A stretch of DNA of 17,846 nt from JBOGWY01 sp050694015 (GCA_050694015.1 JBOGWY010000326.1:1-17846), one strand, 5' to 3'. Positions 6,737-14,727 are shown, counted from the stretch's first letter. The notes: generated by a model from the letters alone, not told the origin. Made by a program: numbers and translations.

Positions 6737-8683
6737 CTAGGCTTCGCCGAGGCGAGGTTTGGGCGCCGGCGCGCGAGGCCGACGCTTGGGCTCGACCGGG
6801 TCGACGGGGATCGTCGGGTCCTGGTCGCGCTGCTCGCGGCGGAGACGGGTGCGCTCGAGCGGGTTCGCCGGCGACTGCTTGGCAACCTCGGCGAGTATCT
6901 CGGCGACCTCTTCCTTCTCCAACGACTCCTTCTCGAGGAGACGCTCGACCATCAGGTCGAGCTTGTCGCGGTACTTCGTGATGATCTCGCGCGCCTCGTC
7001 GTGCGCTTCCTCGACGAAGCGGCGCACCTCGGCGTCGATCTTGGCCCCGACGACCTCGGAGTAGTCCTTGATGTGACCGAAGTCGCGGCCGAGGAACGGC
7101 TGGGTGTTGTCTTCACCGAGGGCGAGGGGGCCGAGCTCGGACATGCCGAACTGCGTCACCATCTGCTTGGCGATGCGAGTGCACCGTTGGATGTCGTCCT
7201 GCGCCCCGGTCGTCGGCTCGTCGAAGACGAGCTCCTCCGCAACGCGGCCCCCGAGGAGCATCGCGAGCTCGTCGATCAGCTCGCTACGCGTCACGAGGAA
7301 GCGGTCCTCCGTCGGGAGCGTCAACGTGTAACCGAGGGCGCGACCGCGCGACACGATCGACACCTTGTGGACCGGGTCGGCATTCGGCAGCGCGTGCGAC
7401 ACGAGAGCGTGACCGGCCTCGTGGTACGCGATGACCTTCTTCTCTTTCTCCGAGATGACACGGCTGCGACGCTCGGGGCCGGCGAGGACGCGATCGATCG
7501 CTTCCTCGAGTTCGTGCATCGCGATCTCGCTCTTGCTGAAGCGGGCCGCGAGCAACGCCGCTTCGTTGACGACGTTGGCGAGGTCGGCCCCGGTGAAGCC
7601 GGGCGTACGACGCGCGAGCACTTCGATGTCGATCTCTTTCGAGAGCGGCTTGCCGCGCGTGTGCACCTTCAGGATCCCGATGCGACCGTTCAGGTCCGGG
7701 CGGTCGACGACGATCTGACGGTCGAAGCGTCCGGGACGGAGAAGGGCGGGGTCGAGGATGTCGGGACGGTTGGTCGCGGCGATCAGGATGACACCGCCCT
7801 TGACGTCGAACCCGTCCATCTCGACGAGCAACTGGTTGAGGGTCTGCTCGCGCTCGTCGTGACCACCACCGAGACCCGCGCCGCGGTGTCGGCCGACGGC
7901 GTCGATCTCGTCCATGAACACGATCGACGGAGCGTTCGCCTTGGCCTGCTCGAAGAGGTCGCGGACGCGGCTCGCACCGACACCCACGAACATCTCGACG
8001 AAGTCCGAGCCGGAGATCGAGAAGTAAGGGACGCCCGCCTCGCCGGCGACGGCACGGGCCAGCAGCGTCTTACCGGTGCCCGGAGGTCCGAACAGCAGCA
8101 CACCCTTGGGGATCTTGGCCCCCATCGCCTGGAACTTCGCGGGGGCTTCGAGGTACTCCTTGATCTCCTGGAGCTCCTCGATCGCCTCGTCCAGCCCGGC
8201 CACGTCGCTGAAGGTGATCTTCGGCTGGTCCTTGGTCACCAGGCGTGCCTTGGACTTACCGAAGGACATCACCCGGTTCCCGCCGCCCTGCATCTGCTGC
8301 ATCAGGAAGAAGAAGAACCCGACGATGATCAGGATGGGAAGGAACTGGAACAGCACGGAGAGCCACGGCGAGCCCTGTTGCGGATCGGCCGAGATCTCAA
8401 CATCGGCTTCCTGCGCGATCTTCGAATAGTCGTCGACCGTGTCCTTCGGCAGGTAGACCTCGTACTTGTCGCTCTCGTCGCAGGAACAGTCACCGACGAC
8501 CTTCTCGTCCCGCGTCAGGAACTTCGCGGTGGTGATCGTCTGGCTCTCGATCATGTCGGTCCACTCGTTGACCGACGACAGCTGCTCGGGTTTATCGGAG
8601 CTCGCTCGATAGAGGTTGAAGACCCAGACGACCGCGATGATGAGGATCAGGTAGAAAACGGCGGATCTGAAGATGCGATTCAT
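6737..8683 (-). CDS. ftsH: ATP-dependent zinc metalloprotease FtsH
   Basis: A membrane-anchored AAA+ protease of 648 residues that degrades misassembled membrane proteins and regulatory proteins. Layout: TM1 about 7-24; extracytoplasmic domain about 25-106; TM2 about 107-128; AAA domain with Walker A GPPGTGKT (199-206), Walker B IVFMDEIDAVG (254-264) and the second region of homology around 303-322 (TNRPD...RPGRFDR); M41 protease domain with HEAGH (421-425) and the third zinc-ligand region TGAQDDI (492-498, probably Asp497). The tail after residue 600 is basic and proline-rich. The extracytoplasmic part contains a Cys-x-Cys pair (66 and 68). The gene sits between hpt and folE, as in most actinobacteria, with an 89-bp upstream gap and a weak Shine-Dalgarno. 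Confidence 0.98.
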   Translation of the reverse strand: MNRIFRSAVFYLILIIAVVWVFNLYRASSDKPEQLSSVNEWTDMIESQTITTAKFLTRDEKVVGDCSCDESDKYEVYLPKDTVDDYSKIAQEADVEISADPQQGSPWLSVLFQFLPILIIVGFFFFLMQQMQGGGNRVMSFGKSKARLVTKDQPKITFSDVAGLDEAIEELQEIKEYLEAPAKFQAMGAKIPKGVLLFGPPGTGKTLLARAVAGEAGVPYFSISGSDFVEMFVGVGASRVRDLFEQAKANAPSIVFMDEIDAVGRHRGAGLGGGHDEREQTLNQLLVEMDGFDVKGGVILIAATNRPDILDPALLRPGRFDRQIVVDRPDLNGRIGILKVHTRGKPLSKEIDIEVLARRTPGFTGADLANVVNEAALLAARFSKSEIAMHELEEAIDRVLAGPERRSRVISEKEKKVIAYHEAGHALVSHALPNADPVHKVSIVSRGRALGYTLTLPTEDRFLVTRSELIDELAMLLGGRVAEELVFDEPTTGAQDDIQRCTRIAKQMVTQFGMSELGPLALGEDNTQPFLGRDFGHIKDYSEVVGAKIDAEVRRFVEEAHDEAREIITKYRDKLDLMVERLLEKESLEKEEVAEILAEVAKQSPANPLERTRLRREQRDQDPTIPVDPVEPKRRPRAPAPKPRLGEA

Positions 8684-8772
8684 CGTCGGTCCAGGGTAGC
8701 AGTCACGCTGTCATAAAAGCGCCCGGAACACGACTCGCAGAGAGCCTCCGGTAGCCCAGTTCCCAGCCTTAC

Positions 8773-9342
8773 CTATCCTGATTCGGCCTGATAGGCCTCC
8801 GGCTTGAGCACTCCGATATAGGGAAGGTTCCGGTACTTCTCGTCATAATCCAGGCCGTATCCGACCACGAAGACCGGAGGGATCTCGAAACCGGGGTATT
8901 TCACCTCCAGGGGGACCGCTTGTTCCCCTTTCTTCCAGAAGAGCGAGCAGATCTCCAACGATGCGGGCCCGCGTGCTTCGAGGTAACGCAAGAGATACGA
9001 GATCGTGAGTCCCGAATCGATGATGTCCTCGACCAGAAGCACGTGACGGTCGGTGATCTCGTAGTCGAGGTCCTTGAGGATGCGGACCACACCCGACGAC
9101 TTCGTCGCGGACCCGTACGACGACACCGCCATGAAATCGAACTCGATGGGGAGGTTGATCTCGCGGGCGAGGTCGGACATGAAGACGAAGGCACCTTTGA
9201 GAACCCCCACCAACAGAACGTCCTTGTCGCGGTAGTCGTCGGTGATCTGCTTGGCGAGCTGGTGGATCTTCTGCTGGATCTCCTCGGCACCGATCAGGAT
9301 CTCGCCGACATCCTTGTGGATGCGTCCCTCGAGGTCGGTCAT
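8773..9342 (-). CDS. hpt: Hypoxanthine phosphoribosyltransferase
   Basis: A purine salvage enzyme making IMP or GMP from hypoxanthine or guanine plus PRPP. It has 189 residues. The PRPP-binding loop VEDIIDSGLT (104-113) carries the two acidic residues typical of the family. VGVLKGAFVFMSDLAR (about 45-60) is the Lys-Gly loop region, and YGLDYDEKYRNLPYIG near the C-terminus binds the purine. The ATG overlaps the tilS stop by four bases (ATGA), so the two are likely translationally coupled. The tilS-hpt-ftsH order is widely conserved in bacteria. Confidence 0.96.
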   Translation of the reverse strand: MTDLEGRIHKDVGEILIGAEEIQQKIHQLAKQITDDYRDKDVLLVGVLKGAFVFMSDLAREINLPIEFDFMAVSSYGSATKSSGVVRILKDLDYEITDRHVLLVEDIIDSGLTISYLLRYLEARGPASLEICSLFWKKGEQAVPLEVKYPGFEIPPVFVVGYGLDYDEKYRNLPYIGVLKPEAYQAESG

Positions 9343-10376
9343 CGCTCCATCCTAGTGGGCGTGTCCTGTTGGGGACCGGGAGTCACGAGCACATGATCGC
9401 TCCCGATGACGACCGTGATGCCCGACGCGACCGCGAACTCGGACCCGGGGGTGCGACCCTCATCGTCGAGAGCGTCGAGCGCGGCGTCGATCCCGCCGGA
9501 ACGGTCCCGCACCCGGCCGACGGCGCGCTCCAGCATCCGGCGCCGGAACCCTCGAGTCATCGCGAGCAACGACGGGAGCTCGAAACGCGTCGCCCCTTCC
9601 GTCGGCTTCGCCACCTCCGTGTAGAGACGGTCGGCCAGCCGCTCTATCGCTTCCGCGTCCTCGTGCAGACGCTGGGACGAGGCTGCCATCGCCCGGATCG
9701 CGCCTTCCCCCCACTTCTCTTCGATCGCGGGGAGCACCGCGCTCCGGACCAGGGTTCGATCGAAGCGAGGATCCTCGTTGCCGGGATCGTCGATGAAATC
9801 GAGACCGCACTCGATGCAGTAGGCACGCGTCTCCGCGCGCCGCGACTCGATCAACGGCCGCACCCGGTTTTCTCCGACGGGAGGGATCCCCGCGAGAGCC
9901 GAGGTACCCGCTCCGTGGATCAATCGAGCGAGCGTCGTCTCAACGCGGTCGTCGAGCGTGTGCCCGGTCGCGATCTTGGTCGCACCTTCCTTGTCCGCGA
10001 CGATGTCCATGAACTCGTACCGGAAGTCGCGGGCGCGAGCATGCACGTTCGAACCGGATAGATCCGGGGCGCGTGCCAGATGAACCTCGAAGCCTGCCTC
10101 CGCCGCTTTCGTCGTCACCTTCGTCGCGATCTCCGATGAGTTATCCGACAACCGGTGGTCGACATGAGCGACGATCAGATCGAGATCGAGCTTGCCCTCG
10201 AGGCGCGCGAGGACGTCGAGCAAGCAGGTGGAATCGGGCCCGCCGGAGTACGCGACCACCACGGTCTCTGCGGGTGCGAACATCTTGTAACGCGTGATCG
10301 TCCGGAGCGTACGCTCGACGGTCGCGTAGCCCGGCCCCCCGAAGGTCTTGTCGCCGAGCTTGCGCGTCTGGGCCAC
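9339..10376 (-). CDS. tilS: tRNA(Ile)-lysidine synthetase
   Basis: TilS uses ATP and lysine to convert C34 of the tRNA-Ile CAU anticodon to lysidine, so that it reads AUA and is charged with isoleucine. The PP-loop SGGPDS is at residues 44-49. VAHVDHRLS, ATGHTLDDRVET and the GIPPV...RPLIE segments follow in the expected order. I place the start at GTG 10376-10374, which overlaps the last base of the preceding TAG and gives 345 residues, close to typical actinobacterial TilS. The same frame stays open upstream to 10889, but that part is the antisense-like shadow of the zincin gene. An internal ATG at residue 32 is less likely. No large C-terminal extension is seen. Confidence 0.94.
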   Translation of the reverse strand: MAQTRKLGDKTFGGPGYATVERTLRTITRYKMFAPAETVVVAYSGGPDSTCLLDVLARLEGKLDLDLIVAHVDHRLSDNSSEIATKVTTKAAEAGFEVHLARAPDLSGSNVHARARDFRYEFMDIVADKEGATKIATGHTLDDRVETTLARLIHGAGTSALAGIPPVGENRVRPLIESRRAETRAYCIECGLDFIDDPGNEDPRFDRTLVRSAVLPAIEEKWGEGAIRAMAASSQRLHEDAEAIERLADRLYTEVAKPTEGATRFELPSLLAMTRGFRRRMLERAVGRVRDRSGGIDAALDALDDEGRTPGSEFAVASGITVVIGSDHVLVTPGPQQDTPTRMER

Positions 10377-11425
10377 TAGGCAGCGACGCGGCGGAGCCAG
10401 CGTTCGGGTTCCCTCAGCTCCGCCATCGTGGGGAACTGATCCGGATCGACCCACAGATGCGACAGCGCGTCGGGCCCTTCGTGTTTGACCACCGTCTCGC
10501 AGAAGCGTTGACCCACCTCGTATTGACGCATCTTCATCTCGAGCCCGATCGCGTGGTTGATCGCGCGCTGGATGCGCGACGTCTGCTCGCGGCGACGTTG
10601 GAAGACACCACGCATCTGCTTGAAGGAAGGGATCACTTGCTCTCCGACGCTGTCCATAACGTAATTGCCGTGGCCCTCGACGACCGCCATCAGGGCCTGG
10701 ATCTGGTCGAGCAGCTCGCGCTGGTGCTCGGATGCCAGCAGATAGATCGGGTTGCGCTCCTCGACGGGCGTGTCCTTCGACATCAGGCGGCGGCCGGCGG
10801 CTGCGAGGCGCGACGAGAGACCCTTCGCGTCGAGCTCCATCGAGTCGAGATACGAGTGGACGAGCCCGAGGAACCGCGCGCGCAACCACGGCACCCCGTC
10901 GAACTGAAACCGGTGCGTCACCTCATGCACCGCGACCCACAGAGTGAACTCCTCGGGGATGAAGCCGTAGCGGCGTTCGGTCTCGACCATGTTCGGTCCC
11001 ACGAAATAGAGCACGGCCGACTCGTCGTCCTCCGGAACGAGGAGGTCGTACTGGCCGAGCACGCGGCGCGATACGTAACCGAGCAGGACCCCGATCTCGG
11101 CGGAGACCGCGGTGCGTTGCGCGATCCGCAGCGGTAGCGGAGCCGCGTCGAGACGACTCCCGACCTTGTCGCCCAACGGCTTGATCAGTTGCGCCATGCC
11201 CTTGACGTTCGCCTCGACCCAGCGGGCACGGTCGATGACGCCCCACCGGACGGGTTCGGGGGACGGGATCCCGCTCGCGTCGGCGACCAGTTGCTCGGCA
11301 CGCGGGACCGCCACCTCGAGGTCACGATAGAGACGGTCGAGCAGGTACGAGGACTGCATGTCCTCGTCGCCGGTGAAGCGGCGTGCGACCGCGACCGCGA
11401 TCCAGGGCTCGATCAGCTTGGCCAT
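10376..11425 (-). CDS. DUF2342-family zinc-dependent metalloprotease (Rv3626c-like zincin)
   Basis: This 349-residue protein has no signal peptide, so it is probably cytosolic. HEVTH at 167-171 gives the two zinc histidines and the glutamate base of a gluzincin or minigluzincin. EGHGNYVMD at 250-258 is the second conserved motif and may provide the third ligand. The family is annotated as a zinc-dependent metalloprotease, and historically as 'coenzyme F420 biosynthesis associated'. Its position next to tilS is conserved in actinobacteria. Neither the substrate nor proteolytic activity is established to my knowledge. The stop overlaps the tilS GTG by one base. Upstream, GAGGT five bases before the ATG acts as Shine-Dalgarno. 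A small membrane protein gene precedes it by 28 bp. Confidence 0.9.
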   Translation of the reverse strand: MAKLIEPWIAVAVARRFTGDEDMQSSYLLDRLYRDLEVAVPRAEQLVADASGIPSPEPVRWGVIDRARWVEANVKGMAQLIKPLGDKVGSRLDAAPLPLRIAQRTAVSAEIGVLLGYVSRRVLGQYDLLVPEDDESAVLYFVGPNMVETERRYGFIPEEFTLWVAVHEVTHRFQFDGVPWLRARFLGLVHSYLDSMELDAKGLSSRLAAAGRRLMSKDTPVEERNPIYLLASEHQRELLDQIQALMAVVEGHGNYVMDSVGEQVIPSFKQMRGVFQRRREQTSRIQRAINHAIGLEMKMRQYEVGQRFCETVVKHEGPDALSHLWVDPDQFPTMAELREPERWLRRVAA

Positions 11426-11453
11426 CAGTTACCTCGCGGTGCGGGCGGAACGG

Positions 11454-11765
11454 TCAGAGACCTTCCTTCTGTCGCCGCACGATCATCCGGTAGTACATGA
11501 GGCCGATCATGGCTCCGATGATGACCATCAGAACGAGGCCCATCCACGACATCTGGTACGTCCACGGCGGGCCTTCCTCCTCGGTCGTTTCGCCTCCGCC
11601 GGTGCCGGTCTCGGCCTGTTCCTCGTCGGTTTCCGTTATCTCGCCCTCGTCGTCGGCGTCCTCCTGGGCGAAGTTGAACGCCGCGTGCGCGGCGGGAGCG
11701 GTCACGACGAAGAGCGCAGATCCGGCCAGCGCAGCCAGCATCAGCGCCGAAAGCCGAACTCGCAT
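11454..11765 (-). CDS. Small exported or membrane-anchored acidic protein of unknown function
   Basis: I do not recognise a family in this 103-residue protein. Residues 1-28 look like a Sec signal peptide with an AHA-A cleavage site. Residues 30-66 form a very acidic, Glu/Asp/Thr/Gly-rich linker. Residues 74-92 are a single hydrophobic helix followed by a short basic tail (RMIVRRQK). Predicted topology is therefore linker outside and tail inside the cell. If the first segment is not cleaved it would be a two-helix hairpin. A good Shine-Dalgarno (GGAGGG, 11775-11770) precedes the ATG. The gene lies 28 bp upstream of the DUF2342 zincin and is probably co-transcribed with it. It may be the first gene of the leftward operon, because an 83-bp gap with a hairpin lies upstream. 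Confidence 0.8.
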   Translation of the reverse strand: MRVRLSALMLAALAGSALFVVTAPAAHAAFNFAQEDADDEGEITETDEEQAETGTGGGETTEEEGPPWTYQMSWMGLVLMVIIGAMIGLMYYRMIVRRQKEGL

Positions 11766-11814
11766 CGATCCCTCCGAAAGAAGTCGCCGGTCGTGAACGG
11801 GCGTCAGGATATAT

Positions 11815-11827
11815 CCCCGGTTCGGGG
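11815..11827. terminator. Short GC hairpin between the zinc-finger gene and the small membrane protein gene
   Basis: CCCCG (11815-11819) and CGGGG (11823-11827) form a perfect 5-bp stem with a 3-base loop. It lies 21 bp past the stop of the zinc-finger-like gene. On the minus strand it is followed by ATATATCC rather than a T-tract, so it is a weak terminator at best. The ATATAT stretch next to it could instead be part of a promoter for the downstream operon. Confidence 0.3.
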
Positions 11828-11848
11828 CGATTCAGTTCTCTTCGCGGT

Positions 11849-12052
11849 CTAGGCGGAGCCGGCTGCAGGCTTGCGGCCACGGAGGCGAGGAACCTTCATC
11901 TCGGCGTGCGCCCAGCACTTGTCGCGTCGGTTGTACGTCGAGAGCCGGGTCTCGCAACCCTCGTGCTCGCAGATCCGGCCCTTCGGATATTTATGGGAAG
12001 CGCGCGGGAGCGCCTGCGGGCGGGACCCCCGAATCGCGTTCTCACTCCCCAT
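11849..12052 (-). CDS. Small zinc-finger-like protein with AT-hook-like tail
   Basis: This is a 67-residue basic protein. A C-x4-C-x12-C-x2-H cluster (Cys28, Cys33, Cys46, His49) surrounds the core LSTYN and resembles the treble-clef or ribbon-like 'CxxCG..LS.YN....C..H' motif found in many small actinobacterial proteins and regulators. The C-terminal PRLRGRKPA resembles an AT-hook (RGRKP). I place the start at the ATG at 12052 because AGAGGAG lies five bases upstream. An in-frame ATG at 12070 (73 residues) has a poorer ribosome site. The gene is divergent from the MgtE-like gene with 120 bp between them. Nucleic-acid binding is inference from the motifs. Confidence 0.75.
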   Translation of the reverse strand: MGSENAIRGSRPQALPRASHKYPKGRICEHEGCETRLSTYNRRDKCWAHAEMKVPRLRGRKPAAGSA

Positions 12053-12057
12053 GGGAA

Positions 12058-12064
12058 CTCCTCT
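12058..12064 (-). promoter_or_regulatory. Ribosome binding site that decides the start of the zinc-finger gene
   Basis: On the minus strand AGAGGAG is followed by TTCCC and ATG at 12052. The alternative ATG at 12070 has only AAGAGA in front of it. This favours the shorter 67-residue product. Confidence 0.6.
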
Positions 12065-12156
12065 CTTCATTCTCTTGCTCGAGGTTCTCCGGCTCCCTGC
12101 CGTGGTCCCTCGATGTTTATTCGGTTAGACGACCCGTGACGGTTTGCTGTTCCCCG

Positions 12157-12162
12157 TTTAAT
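12157..12162 (+). promoter_or_regulatory. Candidate -10 element of the MgtE-like gene
   Basis: TTTAAT matches the -10 consensus at five of six positions and ends ten bases before the ATG at 12173. There is no Shine-Dalgarno before that ATG, so a near-leaderless transcript is plausible. The best -35-like match (GTGACG, 15-base spacer) is poor. The element sits in the AT-richer part of the divergent 120-bp intergenic region (12053-12172). I see no riboswitch-like structure there. Confidence 0.35.
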
Positions 12163-12172
12163 TGGGTCGCAA

Positions 12173-13516
12173 ATGAATAAACGCTTGAGGCCCCAAAAAG
12201 GTTCCCTGGCCCTGCCGCTCCGGTGGCTGGGGGCTGCGATCCGTGCCGTGGTGGGGACCCCGGCCCGAGCAGTGCGAGGAACTGCCCGCCGGGTGGGGGA
12301 CCCGGCCCGCCAGGTGCGGGAGTACTGGGCGTCGGAGCGGCGCACGATGCGTCAGGGCTTCGTGGCGGTTCTGATCGCTTCGCTGACCTCGTTGGGGGCC
12401 GGGCTCGTCCTGGCCGCGATGGACCACCGCATCGACGTCGTCGACGGTCTGTTCATCTTGATCCCGGTCTCCATCGGGATGCGCGGAAACATCTTCGGCG
12501 CGCTGGCGGCCCGGCTCGGGACATCGATCCACTCCGGTCTCTTCGAGGTCACCGCGGATAAAGAGGGCAATCTGTACCAAAACATCTACGCGGCCGCCCT
12601 GCTCACGATCGGCACCTCCGTCACGATGGGTCTTCTGGCCCGAGCGATCGCCGGGCTGATCCATCTCGACACGGTGTCGGTGTGGGACTTCATCCTGATC
12701 GCTCTTATCGGTGGGCTGCTGTCGTCGACGGTGGTCCTCGCGGTCACGGTGGTGCTGTCGGTCCAATCTTTCCGGCGGGGGTGGGACCTCGACTCCGTAG
12801 GCGCGCCGCTGATCACCGCGATGGGGGACGTCGTGACGTTGCCGTGTCTGGCGCTTGCGTCGTACGTGGTGCTGCTGCATCGCATCACGCCGTTCCTGGG
12901 CGCGGCGGCGCTGGTGCTGGCGGTCGTTGCGCTGTGGCGGGGATGGTCGAGCATCCGGCTCGTCACGCGGCGGATCGTGCGCGAGAGCTTCCCCGTGCTC
13001 TGCGTGGCGATCGTGCTCGACGTTCTCGCGGGGGCCGTTGTCGAGCCCCGCATCGACGAGGTGTTCCTCCCCTTCCCCGCATTGCTGATCGTGATCCCCG
13101 GCTTCCTCGAGAACACCGGCGCGCTCGGTGCGATCCTCTCGGCTCGACTCGGCTCCAAGTTGCACCTCGGAGCAGTCTCGCCGCGCGCCAAGCCCGAGCC
13201 GGCGGCCCTGCTCGACGGGACCGTCGTGCTGGCACTCGGATTCACCGTCTATCTGGTGACTGCGCTGGCGACGCTCGTGCTGGCGGAACTGATCGGAGCG
13301 GACTACCCGGGAGTGATCCGATTCATCGGGGCGACGCTCCTCGGGGGGTTCCTGGCGACGCTCCTCGCAGCGCTGATCGGCTACTACGCCGCGATCACGA
13401 CGTTCCGCTTCGGGTTCGATCCCGACAACCACACGATCCCGCTCGTCACGAGCGGCATGGACCTGATGGGAGTCATCTGTCTCGTAGTTGCGCTGACCGT
13501 GTTCGGAGTAGCCTGA
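12173..13516 (+). CDS. MgtE/SLC41-type divalent-cation transporter with two fused MgtE membrane repeats
   Basis: This 447-residue polytopic membrane protein probably carries Mg2+ or another divalent cation. After a basic amphipathic N-terminus (1-58) there are two homologous membrane repeats, about 60-236 and 265-447. Each has the SLC41-like pore motif: PVSIGMRGNIFGALAARLG (98-116) and PGFLENTGALGAILSARLG (309-327). Each also has a later acidic motif: DLDSVGAPLITAMGD (205-219) and DPDNHTIPLVTSGMD (416-430). Unlike bacterial MgtE it lacks the cytosolic N domain and CBS pair. The start ATG has no good Shine-Dalgarno; an internal ATG at residue 59 is possible but would remove a conserved-looking pre-membrane helix. 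A PhoU/TrkA-C protein gene follows after 11 bp, the likely regulatory partner. Transported ion and direction are inferred. Confidence 0.92.
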   Translation: MNKRLRPQKGSLALPLRWLGAAIRAVVGTPARAVRGTARRVGDPARQVREYWASERRTMRQGFVAVLIASLTSLGAGLVLAAMDHRIDVVDGLFILIPVSIGMRGNIFGALAARLGTSIHSGLFEVTADKEGNLYQNIYAAALLTIGTSVTMGLLARAIAGLIHLDTVSVWDFILIALIGGLLSSTVVLAVTVVLSVQSFRRGWDLDSVGAPLITAMGDVVTLPCLALASYVVLLHRITPFLGAAALVLAVVALWRGWSSIRLVTRRIVRESFPVLCVAIVLDVLAGAVVEPRIDEVFLPFPALLIVIPGFLENTGALGAILSARLGSKLHLGAVSPRAKPEPAALLDGTVVLALGFTVYLVTALATLVLAELIGADYPGVIRFIGATLLGGFLATLLAALIGYYAAITTFRFGFDPDNHTIPLVTSGMDLMGVICLVVALTVFGVA

Positions 13517-13527
13517 AAGGACAACAC

Positions 13528-14727
13528 ATGGACGCTGGAGAAGGTCGAAGTACCGTCAAGGGGCTCCTGGCGAGCATCAAGGATTCGTCGGAGCTCATGG
13601 TCGACCTCGCATACGCGGCCGTCTTCTTCGCCGACACCGATCTCGCCAAAGAGGTGGGCCGTCTCGAGGAGCGGATGTTCGAGGAACTCCGTCAGCTTCG
13701 GAAGCTCGCGATCCTCGCCGCGCGCAGTCCCGAAGACGCCGACCACATGTCGGCCGTGCTCGGTATCGCAGCCGCGGTCGAGAAGATCGCCGACGCGGCC
13801 GACGACATCGCCACGGTAGTCAGCTCGGGTCTCGGCATCCTCGACGACCTACGCCAGGATCTCCGCCACGCCGACGAGATCGTGTCGCGCATCAAGGTGC
13901 GGGAGGGATCGTCGGTCGTCGGACGCACGCTGCGCGATCTGCAACTCCCCGTGGAGACGGGTATGTGGGTGATCGCGGCCCGGCGCGGCGGAGAGTGGGA
14001 CTTCGATCCCGATGCCGATTTCGTGATCGCGGCCTACGACGCGTTGTTGGTGCGGGGGCCGGAAGACGGTGTCGCGCCGGCACGGGAGATGATGGGGGCG
14101 CCGCCGTTGCCCGAGGCTCCCGAACGTCCCGAGATCGTTCTCTCCGATCTCGATCGCGCCGTCGATCTCCTCATCGAGATGAAGAACTCGGCCGACGTCG
14201 CGGTGGGGCTTGCCTATTCGTCGCTGCTGTTCAACGACGCCGCGCTCGCGGCTGAGGTCGGGAACCTCGAGGCGCGCAGCGACGCGGTGCACGACGAATT
14301 GGAGTCGTGGGTCCTTCGCAGTTCACAGGAAGCGCGCAACCCGGACGACCTGCGCGGGCTGCTCCACCTCGCACACGCGTCCGAGATGATCTTCGACTCG
14401 GCGCGCGAGATGACGCGCATAGTCGAAGCCGGCGAAGAGCTGCATCCGATCATCGCCGCGGCGCTGGTCGAGTCCGACGAGGTCGGGCACGAGACGATCG
14501 TAGGGACCGGGGCTCCGGCCGACGGGAAGTCGATCAAGGAACTGTCTGTCGAGACCGAGACGGGCATGTTCGTCCTCGCGGTGCAACGGGGGCGGCGCTG
14601 GACCTATCGTCCCAAGCCGAACTTCCGCTTCCAGGCCGAGGATCGGATCATCGCGATCGGCCCGACCGAAGGCGGCGACGAGCTCGACCGGGTGGTCGGG
14701 ATGCAGCGGGAGCTGGCCGAGGCATAA
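13528..14727 (+). CDS. Tandem PhoU-TrkA_C (RCK-C) protein, putative regulator of the MgtE-like transporter
   Basis: This is a 399-residue soluble protein made of two copies of a PhoU-like helical domain plus a TrkA-C/RCK-C ligand-binding domain. Copy 1 is about 10-105 and 108-185; copy 2 is about 210-302 and 310-395. The duplication is visible in paired segments such as DSSELMVDLAYAAVFFAD (19-36) and NSADVAVGLAYSSLLFND (220-237), and LPVETGMWVIAARRG with SVETETGMFVLAVQRG. TrkA-C domains usually sense nucleotides or ions and gate transporters. The start is ATG 13528 with AAAGG upstream, 11 bp after the transporter stop. The frame is open further upstream through the transporter gene, but that is a shadow. 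A role in gating the neighbouring transporter is inference from the operon and domain types. Confidence 0.9.
   Translation: MDAGEGRSTVKGLLASIKDSSELMVDLAYAAVFFADTDLAKEVGRLEERMFEELRQLRKLAILAARSPEDADHMSAVLGIAAAVEKIADAADDIATVVSSGLGILDDLRQDLRHADEIVSRIKVREGSSVVGRTLRDLQLPVETGMWVIAARRGGEWDFDPDADFVIAAYDALLVRGPEDGVAPAREMMGAPPLPEAPERPEIVLSDLDRAVDLLIEMKNSADVAVGLAYSSLLFNDAALAAEVGNLEARSDAVHDELESWVLRSSQEARNPDDLRGLLHLAHASEMIFDSAREMTRIVEAGEELHPIIAAALVESDEVGHETIVGTGAPADGKSIKELSVETETGMFVLAVQRGRRWTYRPKPNFRFQAEDRIIAIGPTEGGDELDRVVGMQRELAEA

Noticed and set aside
6605..8716. A 703-codon plus-strand open frame lying antisense to ftsH, longer than ftsH itself
   Set aside because: The opposite strand encodes a complete FtsH with every motif. 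The plus-strand product is rich in Arg/Asp/Glu/Val/Leu without recognisable domains, as expected for an antisense shadow in high-GC DNA.
8714..8751. An intrinsic terminator between hpt and ftsH
   Set aside because: A 5-bp CCGGA/TCCGG stem with a 19-base loop precedes only TTTT after a GCGC spacer on the minus strand. The stem is too short and the loop too long to support a call.
10377..10889. Extension of the tilS frame upstream by 171 codons
   Set aside because: It overlaps the DUF2342 zincin gene, whose motifs are clear, and the extension is Arg/Pro/Ala-rich without domain character. The GTG at 10376 fits the TilS length.
12053..12172. A magnesium riboswitch (M-box type) upstream of the MgtE-like gene
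   Set aside because: The whole gap is only 120 bp, shared with a divergent gene, and the best -10-like element lies 10 bases before the ATG, leaving no leader. No extended conserved stem structure was seen.
12158..13432. A 424-codon minus-strand open frame antisense to the MgtE-like gene
   Set aside because: The product is a low-complexity Arg/Glu/Asp/Gln/His-rich sequence without domains, mirroring hydrophobic transporter codons. It also overlaps the transporter start region.
12682..13527. Extension of the PhoU/TrkA-C frame upstream through the transporter gene
   Set aside because: The extension is an Arg/Gly/Pro-rich shadow of the transporter. ATG 13528 has a ribosome site and begins right at the PhoU-like domain.
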